Source of the DNA: CBDAUN01 sp965214615
Lineage (GTDB): Bacteria > Pseudomonadota > Gammaproteobacteria > Arenicellales > JAJDZL01
Reading direction: 5' to 3'
Assembly: GCA_965214615.1 (NCBI GenBank)
Contig: OZ243952.1
Span: 1,612,001 to 1,676,000, forward strand
Length of the DNA: 64,000 bases
This document shows, piece by piece, positions 43,960-52,623 of this stretch; the first letter of the stretch is position 1, and each line of letters opens with the position of its first letter. A model generated the notes under the pieces. That model was not told where the DNA came from and did no database searches. It saw nothing but the letters and a program-made list of their open reading frames with translations. The position numbers and the translations under genes were made by a program.

Positions 43960-44866
43960 TCGCAAGAAGATTGAAATCGATCAGGACGACAAAGAGATGG
44001 TTGAACTCTTTCTCGACTCCGCATGGGCCGAATCCGGTCTGGCCGAAAAGACGCTTGCGGCGTATCGCTCCGATCTTAAGGCACTGTCGGCGTGGCTGAA
44101 TCAGCGCGGTGAAACTCTTCGTACGGCGCAGCGTGCGCACCTGCTGGGATTCCTGGCTGACCGGATAGACGCCAGTGCGCGCTCAAATGCCAGATACCTG
44201 AGTGCGTTCCGCCAATTTTTTCGATTCTGCGTGCGCGAGTCAATCATCGATTCGATGCCGACACAGGATATAGTATCTCCGCACATCGGGCGGCGACTGC
44301 CCAATTCCCTGACCGAATCCCAGGTCGAAGACCTGCTGGAAGCGCCAAGCATAAAAACTGCGACCGGCATTCGCGATCGCGCAATGCTTGAAACCATGTA
44401 TGGCGCCGGCCTAAGGGTGTCCGAACTTGTCGGATTGTCGATGCATGCCGTCAATCTGCTTGACGGCTGGGTCAGGCTGGTCGGAAAAAACTCAACAGAG
44501 CGCCTAGTGCCGCTTGGCGAATACGCTGTCGAATGGATCGAAAAATACATTCAAGATGCACGCCCGCAACTGATGAAGGGCCGAATTTGCGAGGACGTGT
44601 TCGTGACCGCGCGCGGCAAGCGCATGACGCGGCAGGCGTTTTGGGCCAATATCCGTAAATATGCGGTGTCAGCGGGAATCGAGACGGACATATCGCCTCA
44701 TTCGCTGCGTCATTCCTTTGCAACGCATTTGCTGAATCATGGAACTGATTTGAGAACCATTCAGCAGTTGCTGGGACACAGCGATCTGTCGACCACTCAA
44801 ATCTACACCCACGTATCGCGCCAGCGTCTTGCGGATGTCTTGGCCGAACATCACCCGAGAGGCTAG
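43952..44866 (+). CDS. xerD: Site-specific tyrosine recombinase XerD
   Basis: A 304-residue tyrosine recombinase that resolves chromosome dimers at dif with XerC and FtsK. The catalytic set is present: Arg in GAGLRVSEL, Lys in LVGKN, His and Arg in SPHSLRHSF, His in LLGHSDL, and the nucleophile Tyr in TQIYTHV. The beta-hairpin reads GKNSTER, where XerD usually has GKGNKER; the catalytic Lys is kept and the second Lys is Thr. The gene overlaps the TPR-like gene by 8 bases and its TAG shares the palindrome CTAG with the convergent cnoX stop. XerC is possible, but sequence details such as YVSRQRLADVL-like ending favour XerD. Confidence 0.9.
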   Translation: MSSRKKIEIDQDDKEMVELFLDSAWAESGLAEKTLAAYRSDLKALSAWLNQRGETLRTAQRAHLLGFLADRIDASARSNARYLSAFRQFFRFCVRESIIDSMPTQDIVSPHIGRRLPNSLTESQVEDLLEAPSIKTATGIRDRAMLETMYGAGLRVSELVGLSMHAVNLLDGWVRLVGKNSTERLVPLGEYAVEWIEKYIQDARPQLMKGRICEDVFVTARGKRMTRQAFWANIRKYAVSAGIETDISPHSLRHSFATHLLNHGTDLRTIQQLLGHSDLSTTQIYTHVSRQRLADVLAEHHPRG

Positions 44867-45735
44867 TTCAGCATGACTGCAAGCTTGCGGCGGTACTTGG
44901 CGACGAGTTGCTGATTGGATTCGTACATGTCGAAAGCCATGATCAATCCCTTGCGACCTGCGTCATCGTTGAAACTGCGGTCGTTTACGACGATGTCAAG
45001 CAGTCTGGCCATCGCTGGCTCGGGCATTCCGCGGGTCGCCAGGACAGCGGCCAGCTGATAGCAGGCGTTCCAGTCCTGAGGGTCTTGTTGAATGGCACTT
45101 TCCAACTGCATTTCGTCCGGCGCCGATTCGGCGATGGCTGCAAAGTGCAGTCTTGCGGCAGCGGCCTTGTACATTGCGCCGGAGTGTTCCGAATCATCTA
45201 CGCTGTCGAGGACTGCGCGCGCCTCGTCGATTGAGCCGGTCCTTAGATGTAAGTCTGCAAGGCGAATCTTGGCCTGTTCGGAACCGTCATTTTTCAATGC
45301 GGCGACGGCCTCGTCGATACGGCCAAACGCGATCAGATCGTCGATTTCATCTGTTTTCGGCATGTCCGGCGAGTCGATGTGTTTGGACAGCATCGCGCGA
45401 ATGGCCTGTTCCGGCTGCACGCCCATGAAGCCGTCGACTACGTTGCCGTCTTTGATCAGGAAGACTGTCGGCACGCTGCGGACTTGGAATTGAGCTGCCA
45501 GATGCTGTTCGTCGTCGAGATTGACTTTGGCCAGCGCGACTGCGCCGGCAAATTGCTGGATCAGTGTTTCAAGAATCGGAGTCAGCGTTCTGCACGGCTC
45601 GCACCACGGAGCCCAGAAGTCGACAAGAACGGGAACCGATTTGGAGCGTTCGATGACAGTTGACGAAAAATTGTCCAGCCCGGTATCAAATACATTGGGC
45701 TCGTCGGACGACGGCGCGATATTGAGCAAGTTCAT
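44863..45735 (-). CDS. cnoX: Thioredoxin-fold co-chaperone CnoX (YbbN)
   Basis: A 290-residue protein with an N-terminal thioredoxin domain (VLVDFWAPWCEPCRTL, active site C-E-P-C) and a C-terminal TPR region. CnoX guards proteins from oxidation and works with GroEL or DnaK. The start is ATG 45735; the open frame further upstream runs through the tRNA-Glu gene and cannot be coding. The E. coli protein has 284 residues. It lies 35 bases downstream of tRNA-Glu on the same strand, so it may share its promoter. Confidence 0.9.
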   Translation of the reverse strand: MNLLNIAPSSDEPNVFDTGLDNFSSTVIERSKSVPVLVDFWAPWCEPCRTLTPILETLIQQFAGAVALAKVNLDDEQHLAAQFQVRSVPTVFLIKDGNVVDGFMGVQPEQAIRAMLSKHIDSPDMPKTDEIDDLIAFGRIDEAVAALKNDGSEQAKIRLADLHLRTGSIDEARAVLDSVDDSEHSGAMYKAAAARLHFAAIAESAPDEMQLESAIQQDPQDWNACYQLAAVLATRGMPEPAMARLLDIVVNDRSFNDDAGRKGLIMAFDMYESNQQLVAKYRRKLAVMLN

Positions 45736-45770
45736 AGCAGCAGTGTTTTTGAATTGGGATGCATCTGATC

Positions 45771-45845
45771 TGGCGCTCCCTAGGGGGATCGAACCCCTGT
45801 TGCCGGCTTGAGAGGCCGAAGTCCTAACCGCTAGACGAAGGGAGC
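45771..45845 (-). tRNA. tRNA-Glu (anticodon CTC)
   Basis: A complete cloverleaf on the minus strand. The acceptor stem pairs GCTCCCT (from 45845) with AGGGAGC, followed by G and an encoded CCA (45773-45771). The anticodon arm is TCGGC-CTCTCAA-GCCGG with anticodon CTC, reading GAG. The T arm reads CAGGGGTTCGATCCCCCT. tRNA-Glu with CTC is an extra species besides the usual TTC form. cnoX follows on the same strand. Confidence 0.93.
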
Positions 45846-45914
45846 GCAAAAAGCGTAAATACTTTTGGAAAAACATTATAAACGACTGATCGCCCCGCAT
45901 CGGCCGAGTCGCGC

Positions 45915-47216
45915 ATGGAACGGGTTGAAACGATAGGCATGTCTGCTAGAAAACCGCGAATCATCCCTGAACAACAGCACGGAATCCGCAAATCAAGCAT
46001 TGCCCCGGGCGCTGTCGAAGCAATCGAGACACTGCAGCGCGCCGGATTCAGCGCAGAACTGGTCGGAGGCTGCGTCCGCGACCTGCTTGCAGGAAAACGG
46101 CCGTACGATTTCGATGTTGTGACCAGTGCGCGGCCGGAACAGGTGCGCGATCTTTTCAGACGCTGTCGCATTATTGGCCGCAGGTTTCGCCTGGCGCACG
46201 TGGATATCGGCCGTGAAACGCTGGAAGTATCTACCTACCGCGCGCGCCCGACGGCTGCAAATGCCAGAAGCCAGCGCAGCCGGGTCTCCTCAAAGGGTCG
46301 GATATTGCGGGACAATGTCTACGGTGACATTGAACAGGATGCGTTTCGCCGTGACTTGACGATAAACGCGATGTTCCTGCGGCTGTCGGATCTAAGCATT
46401 GTGGACTATGTCGGCGGATATGAGGACATGGCGGACAAGGTGGTTCGCGTCATTGGCGGTCCGGATGTGCGCTTTATGGAGGATCCGGTTCGAATGTTGC
46501 GCACGGTGCGGTTTGCCGCGGCGCTTGGTTTTCAAATTGAGCCGTCTGCGATCAAGGCGATGCGCCCTTTGTCCCATATGCTTTCGGAAGTGCCGAACTC
46601 TCGGCTTGGAGACGAAATTGCCAAAGTGGTGTATTGCGGCAATTCGGCTGACGCATTCGCCCTGATGGGGGAATACTACCTGCTGTCGCGGATCTTTCCT
46701 TCCTATGCCCGGCTCATGCGCCCATCGAGGATCAAGCACACTGAAGCGCATCTGAGCCGCCTGTTTCGCGATACGGATCAAAGAGTTCGCGAAGGCATTC
46801 ATGTCAGTGTGCCCTACACTTTGTCAGCTGTGCTCTGGCTTCCCTACAGCGCTGCGGCCGCTCAGGCGGCGCAATCGGGAAAGACCAAGGGACCGCGTCT
46901 GATCCGGTATCTGCGGTCGCTGGCGAACCACGTGATTTCCGAGCAGTCCGAGCGTACATTCATTTCGCTCGTTCAGCAGAACCAGATCAAGGATATTTGG
47001 AGTCTCCAGCGTTCCCTAGGCGCAAAGGTCGACAGGTCTGTTCTGTCGGAAAAGAGCTTCCGCGCAGCACTGCGCCTTTTCGAGTTGCGCGCCGATACCG
47101 AAGATGCGGACCCCGAACTGTGCAGGCAATGGGTCGAGCTGAGGGATCAGATGGAATCTTCCAAGCCCCGGCAACGAAGGCGCGCACCGCGCAAAGGCAG
47201 GCGGTCGAAGCAATGA
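45915..47216 (+). CDS. pcnB: Poly(A) polymerase I
   Basis: A 433-residue nucleotidyltransferase that adds 3' poly(A) tails to RNA and marks it for decay. The catalytic part has ELVGGCVRDLL and PYDFDVVTSA (metal-binding Asp pair), then RRDLTINAMF and the RNA-binding GGPDVRFMEDPVRMLRTVRFAA. The C-terminus is very basic (RQRRRAPRKGRRSK), as in true PcnB and unlike CCA-adding enzymes. Start 45915 is uncertain; ATG 45939 is an alternative. folK overlaps its stop (ATGA), the usual pcnB-folK pairing. Confidence 0.94.
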   Translation: MERVETIGMSARKPRIIPEQQHGIRKSSIAPGAVEAIETLQRAGFSAELVGGCVRDLLAGKRPYDFDVVTSARPEQVRDLFRRCRIIGRRFRLAHVDIGRETLEVSTYRARPTAANARSQRSRVSSKGRILRDNVYGDIEQDAFRRDLTINAMFLRLSDLSIVDYVGGYEDMADKVVRVIGGPDVRFMEDPVRMLRTVRFAAALGFQIEPSAIKAMRPLSHMLSEVPNSRLGDEIAKVVYCGNSADAFALMGEYYLLSRIFPSYARLMRPSRIKHTEAHLSRLFRDTDQRVREGIHVSVPYTLSAVLWLPYSAAAAQAAQSGKTKGPRLIRYLRSLANHVISEQSERTFISLVQQNQIKDIWSLQRSLGAKVDRSVLSEKSFRAALRLFELRADTEDADPELCRQWVELRDQMESSKPRQRRRAPRKGRRSKQ

Positions 47217-47731
47217 GTGCGCCCGCACTTGCATACGTGGGGATCGGGAGCAATTTGAACGATCCGGAACTTCAGGTCAGCTCCGCTATGGCGCAATTGG
47301 ATGCCATTGACGAGTGCGCCGTGATTGCCCGCTCGTCGCTGTATGTCACCGCTCCGGTCGGCTTTTCGAACCAGCCGGATTTTGTCAACGCGGCATGTGC
47401 GCTCAAAACGAAACTGTCCGCGATTGACTTGCTGGATTTTATGCTCGATGTCGAATCGCGAATCGGAAGAGTGCGCACTCATCTCCCGAATCGACCTCGA
47501 ATAATCGATTTGGACTTGCTGCTCTACGGCGACCAAGTGATGTGTACGGACAAGCTCACGCTGCCGCATCCGAGAATGCATAAGCGGCATTTTGTTCTGG
47601 CGCCGCTTGCCGAGATCGACCCGGACATCGCGGTGCCCGGCTTGGGTGCAGTTGCCGATTTGCTCGTCAAGTCGGCCGATCAGAAAGTAGTCCGAATTGA
47701 ACATGAACCTAGAGCGCGTCCTCGGGAGTGA
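47213..47731 (+). CDS. folK: HPPK, folate biosynthesis pyrophosphokinase
   Basis: A 172-residue enzyme transferring pyrophosphate from ATP to 6-hydroxymethyl-dihydropterin. Family marks are YVGIGSNLNDPE, TAPVGFSNQPDFVNAA, RPRIIDLDLLLYG with the metal-binding Asp pair, and LPHPRMHKRHFVLAPLAEI. ATG 47213 overlaps the pcnB stop; the longer frame upstream is a shadow of pcnB. The panB gene that often follows is absent, and trpS comes next. Confidence 0.95.
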   Translation: MSAPALAYVGIGSNLNDPELQVSSAMAQLDAIDECAVIARSSLYVTAPVGFSNQPDFVNAACALKTKLSAIDLLDFMLDVESRIGRVRTHLPNRPRIIDLDLLLYGDQVMCTDKLTLPHPRMHKRHFVLAPLAEIDPDIAVPGLGAVADLLVKSADQKVVRIEHEPRARPRE

Positions 47732-47777
47732 CGTACAATGGCAGGCTTAGCGAAGCTCACTATGGATTTCTACCAAT

Positions 47778-49007
47778 ATGGCGATGAATGACAAGATACA
47801 GCGCACACGTGTTTTGTCGGGCATGCGTCCGACAGGCTCATTGCATCTGGGACATTATCATGGCGTGATCAAGCACTGGGTACAGCTGCAGCACACGCAC
47901 GAGTGCTTCTTTTTTGTTGCAGATTGGCACGCCTTGACGACCGAGTACGACTCAGTTGCAAGCGATTCCATGCAGAACAACGTATGGGACATGATTGTCG
48001 ACTGGCTGGCAGCAGGCATCGATCCGGAGCACGCGACGATTTTCATTCAGTCGCGCGTTCCTGAACACGCGGAACTGTACCTGCTGCTGTCGATGATTTC
48101 GCCGCTTGGGTGGCTTGAACGGGTTCCGAGCTTCAAGGATCAGCAGGAACGCCTGAAAGACAAGGATCTGTCGACCCACGGCTTTCTGGGTTATCCTGTG
48201 CTGCAAAGCGCCGACATACTGATATACCGTGCCACGGCCGTTCCCGTCGGCGAAGATCAGGTGCCGCATATCGAGTTGACGCGTGAACTGGCCCGGCGGT
48301 TCAATCACACCTTCGGGCGAGAGCCGGATTATCAGGCCAAGGCGCTTGAAACGGTAAGGAAGCTGGGCAAGAAATCCGCCAAGCGCTATTTGAATTTGCG
48401 ACAGGCGCATACCGAGCGAGGAGATCCGGACGCGCTGCCGGCGGCGATGACGATGCTGGAATCCAGTCAGAATATATCTTCCGAAGAGCGCGACCGTCTT
48501 ATCGGCTATCTCGAAGGCGGCGGCATCAAGATTCTGCCCGAACCGGCTGCACTTTTAACAAAGGCTTCCAAGGTTCCCGGGCTCGACGGGCAGAAAATGT
48601 CCAAGTCCTACGGCAATGCGATATTCCTGCGCGATGACAAGGATCGGATCTCGCGCGAGGTGCGCTCGATGCCCACGGACCCGGCGAGAGTTCGCCGGCA
48701 CGATCCGGGCAACCCCGAAGTGTGTCCTGTCTGGGACCTGCATAAGGTATATTCGAATCAGGAGGTGTGCGACTGGGTGCGGCAAGGCTGCACCAGCGCA
48801 TCAATCGGATGCCTTGATTGCAAGGCTCCGCTGATTGATCAGATATTGAGTGAGCAGCAGGCGCACGCCGACAAGGCGCAGCCCTATCTTGAAGACCCGG
48901 GCTATCTGGCCGATGTGGTTCGCGACGGCTGCGAAAGAGCCAGGGCGGTGGCGATCGATACGATGAATGAAGTTCGAAAATATGTTGGCACCGGAGGCTA
49001 CCGCTGA
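47778..49007 (+). CDS. trpS: Tryptophanyl-tRNA synthetase
   Basis: A 409-residue class I synthetase. The HIGH-like motif is SLHLGHYHG, and KMSKS is followed by YGNAIFL. Specificity residues near GYPVLQSADILIYRA and PVGEDQVPHIELTRE are conserved. It belongs to the longer type with an insertion (about residues 195-250) compared with the 334-residue E. coli enzyme. scpA begins 16 bases after its stop. Confidence 0.96.
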   Translation: MAMNDKIQRTRVLSGMRPTGSLHLGHYHGVIKHWVQLQHTHECFFFVADWHALTTEYDSVASDSMQNNVWDMIVDWLAAGIDPEHATIFIQSRVPEHAELYLLLSMISPLGWLERVPSFKDQQERLKDKDLSTHGFLGYPVLQSADILIYRATAVPVGEDQVPHIELTRELARRFNHTFGREPDYQAKALETVRKLGKKSAKRYLNLRQAHTERGDPDALPAAMTMLESSQNISSEERDRLIGYLEGGGIKILPEPAALLTKASKVPGLDGQKMSKSYGNAIFLRDDKDRISREVRSMPTDPARVRRHDPGNPEVCPVWDLHKVYSNQEVCDWVRQGCTSASIGCLDCKAPLIDQILSEQQAHADKAQPYLEDPGYLADVVRDGCERARAVAIDTMNEVRKYVGTGGYR

Positions 49008-49023
49008 CACGCAGGAAATTTCG

Positions 49024-49803
49024 ATGACGGATGTCGAATCTCAAGTCTTGGGTCCGCTGTTCAATCTTCCGGAAGACCTTTACGTCCCGGCCGGCGGTCT
49101 GGAAATTATTACTCAGGTATTCGAGGGGCCGCTTGACTTGGTTCTGTATCTGGTTCGTCGCAACAAGTTCGATATCCTGGATCTTCCGATTGCCGAAATC
49201 GCAGAACAGTACGCCCGATTTATCGAATTGATGGAGACAATCCAAATCGAACTGGCGGGCGAATATCTGGCGATGGCCGCCACATTGGCGAAAATCAAGT
49301 CGCGCATGCTTTTGCCTGCAAAGCAAGACGGTGAAGACGATGAGGATGAACTTGATCCCCGGCTCGAACTGGCGCAGCGTCTTCAGGAATACGAGCGCAT
49401 CAAGCGTCTTTCCGAATGGCTCGACGTCAGGCCCAGAGTCGGGCGCGACGTATTCCTTGTTCAATGCGAGGGCCCGGAGCGTTCGTCAAAGGATGACATG
49501 CCGGTTCTGGAACTGGTTCAGCTCGCAGCGGCGTTCAAGAATGTTCTTGCGCTTGCCGCGCGAGAACAGTCAATGATTCTTGGCCGCGAAACCCTGAGCG
49601 TGAAAGAGCGGGTCGCTTCAATTTTGAACGCGCTGAGAAAATCCGGCGGAAATCTGCGCTTTCAAGATTTGTTCGATGCAAAGGAAGGCCGCGCCGGCAT
49701 GGTCGTTGCCATGCTCGCGCTGCTTGAACTGGTCAATACCAATGTCGCGTATGCGACGCAGGTGGCTTCGGATTCTCAAATTCATGTGAAGCTCACCAAG
49801 TGA
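49024..49803 (+). CDS. scpA: Segregation and condensation protein A
   Basis: A 259-residue kleisin subunit of the SMC-ScpAB condensin. The N-terminal FEGPLDLVLYLVRRNKFDILDLPIAEIAEQY is the SMC-binding family mark, and a winged helix (VKERVASILNALRKSG) closes the protein. The start is placed at ATG 49024, which has AGGAAA 5-6 bases upstream; an in-frame ATG at 48967 would overlap trpS by 41 bases and add unrelated residues. scpB follows after 19 bases. MksB/MukB genes are not seen. Confidence 0.94.
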   Translation: MTDVESQVLGPLFNLPEDLYVPAGGLEIITQVFEGPLDLVLYLVRRNKFDILDLPIAEIAEQYARFIELMETIQIELAGEYLAMAATLAKIKSRMLLPAKQDGEDDEDELDPRLELAQRLQEYERIKRLSEWLDVRPRVGRDVFLVQCEGPERSSKDDMPVLELVQLAAAFKNVLALAAREQSMILGRETLSVKERVASILNALRKSGGNLRFQDLFDAKEGRAGMVVAMLALLELVNTNVAYATQVASDSQIHVKLTK

Positions 49804-49822
49804 ATGCGGACAGGTTTGTTTC

Positions 49823-50428
49823 ATGTCAATTGAATTTGATCATCTGAAGAACATCATCGAAGCTGCGATTCTATCCTCGGAGCTTCCGGTAACCGTTGAT
49901 CAGATGAAAAGCATGCTCAATGACGAAGTCCCGGACGCTTCCGAAATCGAACGCGCCGTGCTCGAATTGCAAAGCGACTACCGCGATCGCGGAATTGCGC
50001 TCAAGGTGATTGACGGCGGCTACCGGTTTCATTCGCGCGAGCAGTACGCGCCCTGGCTGAGGAAGCTTTTCGCCGTTCGTCCGAAACGCTATTCGAGAGC
50101 GCTGATGGAGACTTTGTCGATCATCGCGTTCCGCCAGCCGGTGACGCGCGGAGACATCGAGAGCATCAGGGGAGTTTCAGTTTCCACTGAAATTATCAGA
50201 ACGCTGCTCAGTCATGACTGGATAACTAAAGTAGGGTACAAGCAGGTTCCCGGCAGACCGGCGCTGTACGGGACGACGCCGAACTTTCTGGAGTATTTCT
50301 CTCTCGAGTCACTGGCCGATCTGCCTTCGCTCGAAGATGACAATGGTGATGCGCAGCATCTCCGCGACTACGACAAGATTGCCGAACTTCCTTTTGCTTC
50401 CGCCGATGATCCGGATTCGGCCGAATAG
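49823..50428 (+). CDS. scpB: Segregation and condensation protein B
   Basis: A 201-residue double winged-helix protein that dimerises and binds ScpA. IIEAAILSSELPVTVDQM, VIDGGYRFHSREQYAPWL, LSIIAFRQPVTRGDIESIRGV and GRPALYGTTPNFLEYF cover both winged helices. An acidic tail ends the protein. It lies between scpA and the rluB-like gene, the standard order. Confidence 0.94.
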   Translation: MSIEFDHLKNIIEAAILSSELPVTVDQMKSMLNDEVPDASEIERAVLELQSDYRDRGIALKVIDGGYRFHSREQYAPWLRKLFAVRPKRYSRALMETLSIIAFRQPVTRGDIESIRGVSVSTEIIRTLLSHDWITKVGYKQVPGRPALYGTTPNFLEYFSLESLADLPSLEDDNGDAQHLRDYDKIAELPFASADDPDSAE

Positions 50429-50470
50429 CCCGTTGCAGCTTGACAGGCTTGGTGCTGCTGCCGTCAGCAA

Positions 50471-51259
50471 ATGAGCGAACGAATTCAGAAGTACCTGGCC
50501 GGGCTCGGCCACGGGTCCCGGCGCCAGATCGAAGCGTGGCTTCAATCCGGCAATGTCGTTGATGCCAGCGGAAAGCCTTACAGCGTTGGTCAGCGTGTTG
50601 GATCTGGCGCAAGGATATTTATGTTTGGCAAGGAAGTCGAAGCAAAGCCGAATTTCAAGCGCACGCCCCGGGTGCTCGCCTACCACAAGCCGGCCGGCGA
50701 AATCAGTTCCACCTCCGATCCTGCGCACCGGTCGACGATCTACGACCGGTTGCCGTCTTGCGGAAATGACGGCAAATGGGTGTCCATCGGCCGCCTGGAC
50801 ATCAATTCAACAGGCCTGATCCTGTTTTCCAACGATGGCGGTCTCGTGCATGCATTGACCCATCCGAGCAGCGAAATCGTGCGCGAGTACAGATGCCGGA
50901 TCTGGGGCAGGGTGGACGAAAGGAAATTGGCCCGGCTGAAAGCCGGTGTACGGTCGAAATCAGAGCTGCTAAGGTTCGATGACGTGAAATTCTTAAATTC
51001 CGCGGGCGGTTCCAACAGCTGGTACCGCGTCGTCATCAGGCGCGGCAGGAACCGGGAGATCCGGCGGACGTGGGAGTCTGTCGGATGCAAGGTCAGCAGA
51101 CTGATCCGAATTCGCTACGGATCGGTTGAACTTCCCCAGGCGCTTGCTGAAGGGGATTGCCAGGAGCTTCGCCCGCATCAGGTCAGTAGGCTGGTCGAAC
51201 TTGCTGGTCTCAAGCGTCAAGAAAGGGAAAAACCGCACCAAGGCGCGTCACGCCCATAG
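50471..51259 (+). CDS. rluB: RluB-type 23S rRNA pseudouridine synthase
   Basis: A 262-residue synthase with an N-terminal S4 RNA-binding domain (RIQKYLAGLGHGSRRQIEAWL) and the catalytic motif IGRLDINSTGLILFSNDG holding the essential Asp. The ending RNREIRRTWESVGCKVSRLIRIRYGSV is the RsuA/RluB family signature. RluB modifies U2605 of 23S rRNA in E. coli. It follows scpB as in most genomes, and its end overlaps the convergent phosphatase gene by 12 bases. RluE/F specificity cannot be fully excluded. Confidence 0.88.
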   Translation: MSERIQKYLAGLGHGSRRQIEAWLQSGNVVDASGKPYSVGQRVGSGARIFMFGKEVEAKPNFKRTPRVLAYHKPAGEISSTSDPAHRSTIYDRLPSCGNDGKWVSIGRLDINSTGLILFSNDGGLVHALTHPSSEIVREYRCRIWGRVDERKLARLKAGVRSKSELLRFDDVKFLNSAGGSNSWYRVVIRRGRNREIRRTWESVGCKVSRLIRIRYGSVELPQALAEGDCQELRPHQVSRLVELAGLKRQEREKPHQGASRP

Positions 51260-51904
51260 GTGACGGCGAATTTCCGAAGGCGAATGGACGAGAATCTCAG
51301 CACCCCAGTTTCCGGGGTCCTCATCTGAAGGGATGTAGCCGTAGGTGACGGCAATGCTGCGTACGCCGGCAGCCCTGGCCGACGCAATGTCTCTTTCGGC
51401 GTCGCCGATCATCACTGTAGCGCCGGGGGCGACTCCGGCGATTTCGCAGGCATGAAGCACCGGTTCCGGGTGGGGTTTGCGTTTTTCCAGCGTGTCCCCG
51501 CCAATGACGCATGCCGCTCCTTCAACCTCCATGTCCCGGAGGATTTGCACGGTCATGTGTTCCGGCTTGTTGGTTACGATGCCCCACTTGACCTCCGTGT
51601 TGCGGCACGACTCCAGAATATCCGCGATATCCGGGAACAATGCCGTATGCCTGCAAAGGTCCTGCTCGTAGTATCCAAGAAATTTCTGACGCAAACCTTC
51701 ATACTGCGGGTCGCTTGGCGTCAAGTCGAATCCAAGCCCGATCAAGGCAGGCGTGCCGCCGGATACATGCGGGCGCAAAAGATCGTAGGGCATATCGGGC
51801 AGCGATTCCGCCTGGCGAACCCGGTTCAAAGCGGCAATCATGTCGTGGCTTGTGTCGGCGAACGTGCCGTCAAAATCAAACAGGACGAGATCGAACTTTC
51901 TCAT
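51248..51904 (-). CDS. HAD phosphatase, Gph/MupP type
   Basis: A 218-residue HAD hydrolase. Motif I is LFDFDGTFADT, motif II TNKPE, motif III K in LEKRKPHPEP, and motif IV GDAERDIASARAAG. In Pseudomonas the homologue beside ubiG and mtaD is MupP, an N-acetylmuramate-6-phosphate phosphatase of cell-wall recycling; phosphoglycolate phosphatase is the alternative. ATG 51904 overlaps the ubiG stop (ATGA), so the longer upstream frame is a shadow of ubiG. Context favours MupP, and sequence alone does not decide. Confidence 0.82.
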   Translation of the reverse strand: MRKFDLVLFDFDGTFADTSHDMIAALNRVRQAESLPDMPYDLLRPHVSGGTPALIGLGFDLTPSDPQYEGLRQKFLGYYEQDLCRHTALFPDIADILESCRNTEVKWGIVTNKPEHMTVQILRDMEVEGAACVIGGDTLEKRKPHPEPVLHACEIAGVAPGATVMIGDAERDIASARAAGVRSIAVTYGYIPSDEDPGNWGAEILVHSPSEIRRHLWA

Positions 51905-52599
51905 GGCTTCTTGCAGTGTGCGAAATAATTGACATCCACTCCGGGTCCGAGGTGAAATTCGCCGGTTAGCGGATTGAAGTGCAGGCCGGTAATGTCGCAC
52001 ATCGTCAGATTCGCTTCGCGGCACCATCGATTCAGTTCCGAGGGACGGATGAATTTGTCGTATTGATGGGTTCCGCGCGGCAGCATGCGGAGTACGTATT
52101 CCGCTGCGACGATTCCGAGTGCGAAGCTTTTGAAAGTCCGGTTCAGCGTGGCAAAGTAGACGCTGCCTCCGGGGGTGCAAAGTCTTGCGCATGCCGAGAC
52201 CAGGGATTCAGGTTCCGGGACGTGCTCGATCACCTCCATGCACACGACTATGTCGAATGCGGCTTCATGCGACTCGCCATACGCCTCTGCCGTGGTTCTC
52301 ACATAGTCGATTGGATGTCCTGATGTGTCAAGATGCTGTCTGGCAGCTTCAATGGCGCCGCCTGCGTCGATCCCAGTGACATGGGCGCCCATTTCGGCGA
52401 GAGCTTCGGACAAAATGCCGCCGCCGCAGCCGATGTCGATCAATTTTTTTCCTGACACCGGAGAATGCCTGTCGACATAACCGGCACGGAGCGGATTGAT
52501 CAGATGAAGCGTGCGAAATTCGCCTTGCGGATCCCACCAGCGATTTTCATCGCCGTCAAATTTCTCAACTTCGGCAAAATCGACGTTTGCGTTCGTCAT
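51901..52599 (-). CDS. ubiG: Ubiquinone biosynthesis O-methyltransferase UbiG
   Basis: A 232-residue AdoMet methyltransferase performing both O-methylations of ubiquinone synthesis. Typical marks are FDGDENRWWDPQGEFRTLH at the N-terminus, DIGCGGGILSEALAEMGA (motif I), VVCMEVIEHVP and the GTHQYDKFIRPSEL segment. It lies between mtaD and the HAD phosphatase on the minus strand and overlaps the latter. Its presence points to aerobic respiration with ubiquinone. Confidence 0.96.
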   Translation of the reverse strand: MTNANVDFAEVEKFDGDENRWWDPQGEFRTLHLINPLRAGYVDRHSPVSGKKLIDIGCGGGILSEALAEMGAHVTGIDAGGAIEAARQHLDTSGHPIDYVRTTAEAYGESHEAAFDIVVCMEVIEHVPEPESLVSACARLCTPGGSVYFATLNRTFKSFALGIVAAEYVLRMLPRGTHQYDKFIRPSELNRWCREANLTMCDITGLHFNPLTGEFHLGPGVDVNYFAHCKKP

Positions 52600-52623
52600 T
52601 GGTGCTTACCGGTTCGGTGAAAT

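Noticed and set aside
44460..44520. Loss of the catalytic Lys in XerD (GKNSTER instead of GKGNKER)
   Set aside because: Counting from the first catalytic Arg places the catalytic Lys at the kept GK position; only the second Lys is replaced.
45736..45900. N-terminal extension of cnoX
   Set aside because: It would translate through the tRNA-Glu gene; ATG 45735 gives the normal thioredoxin-domain start.
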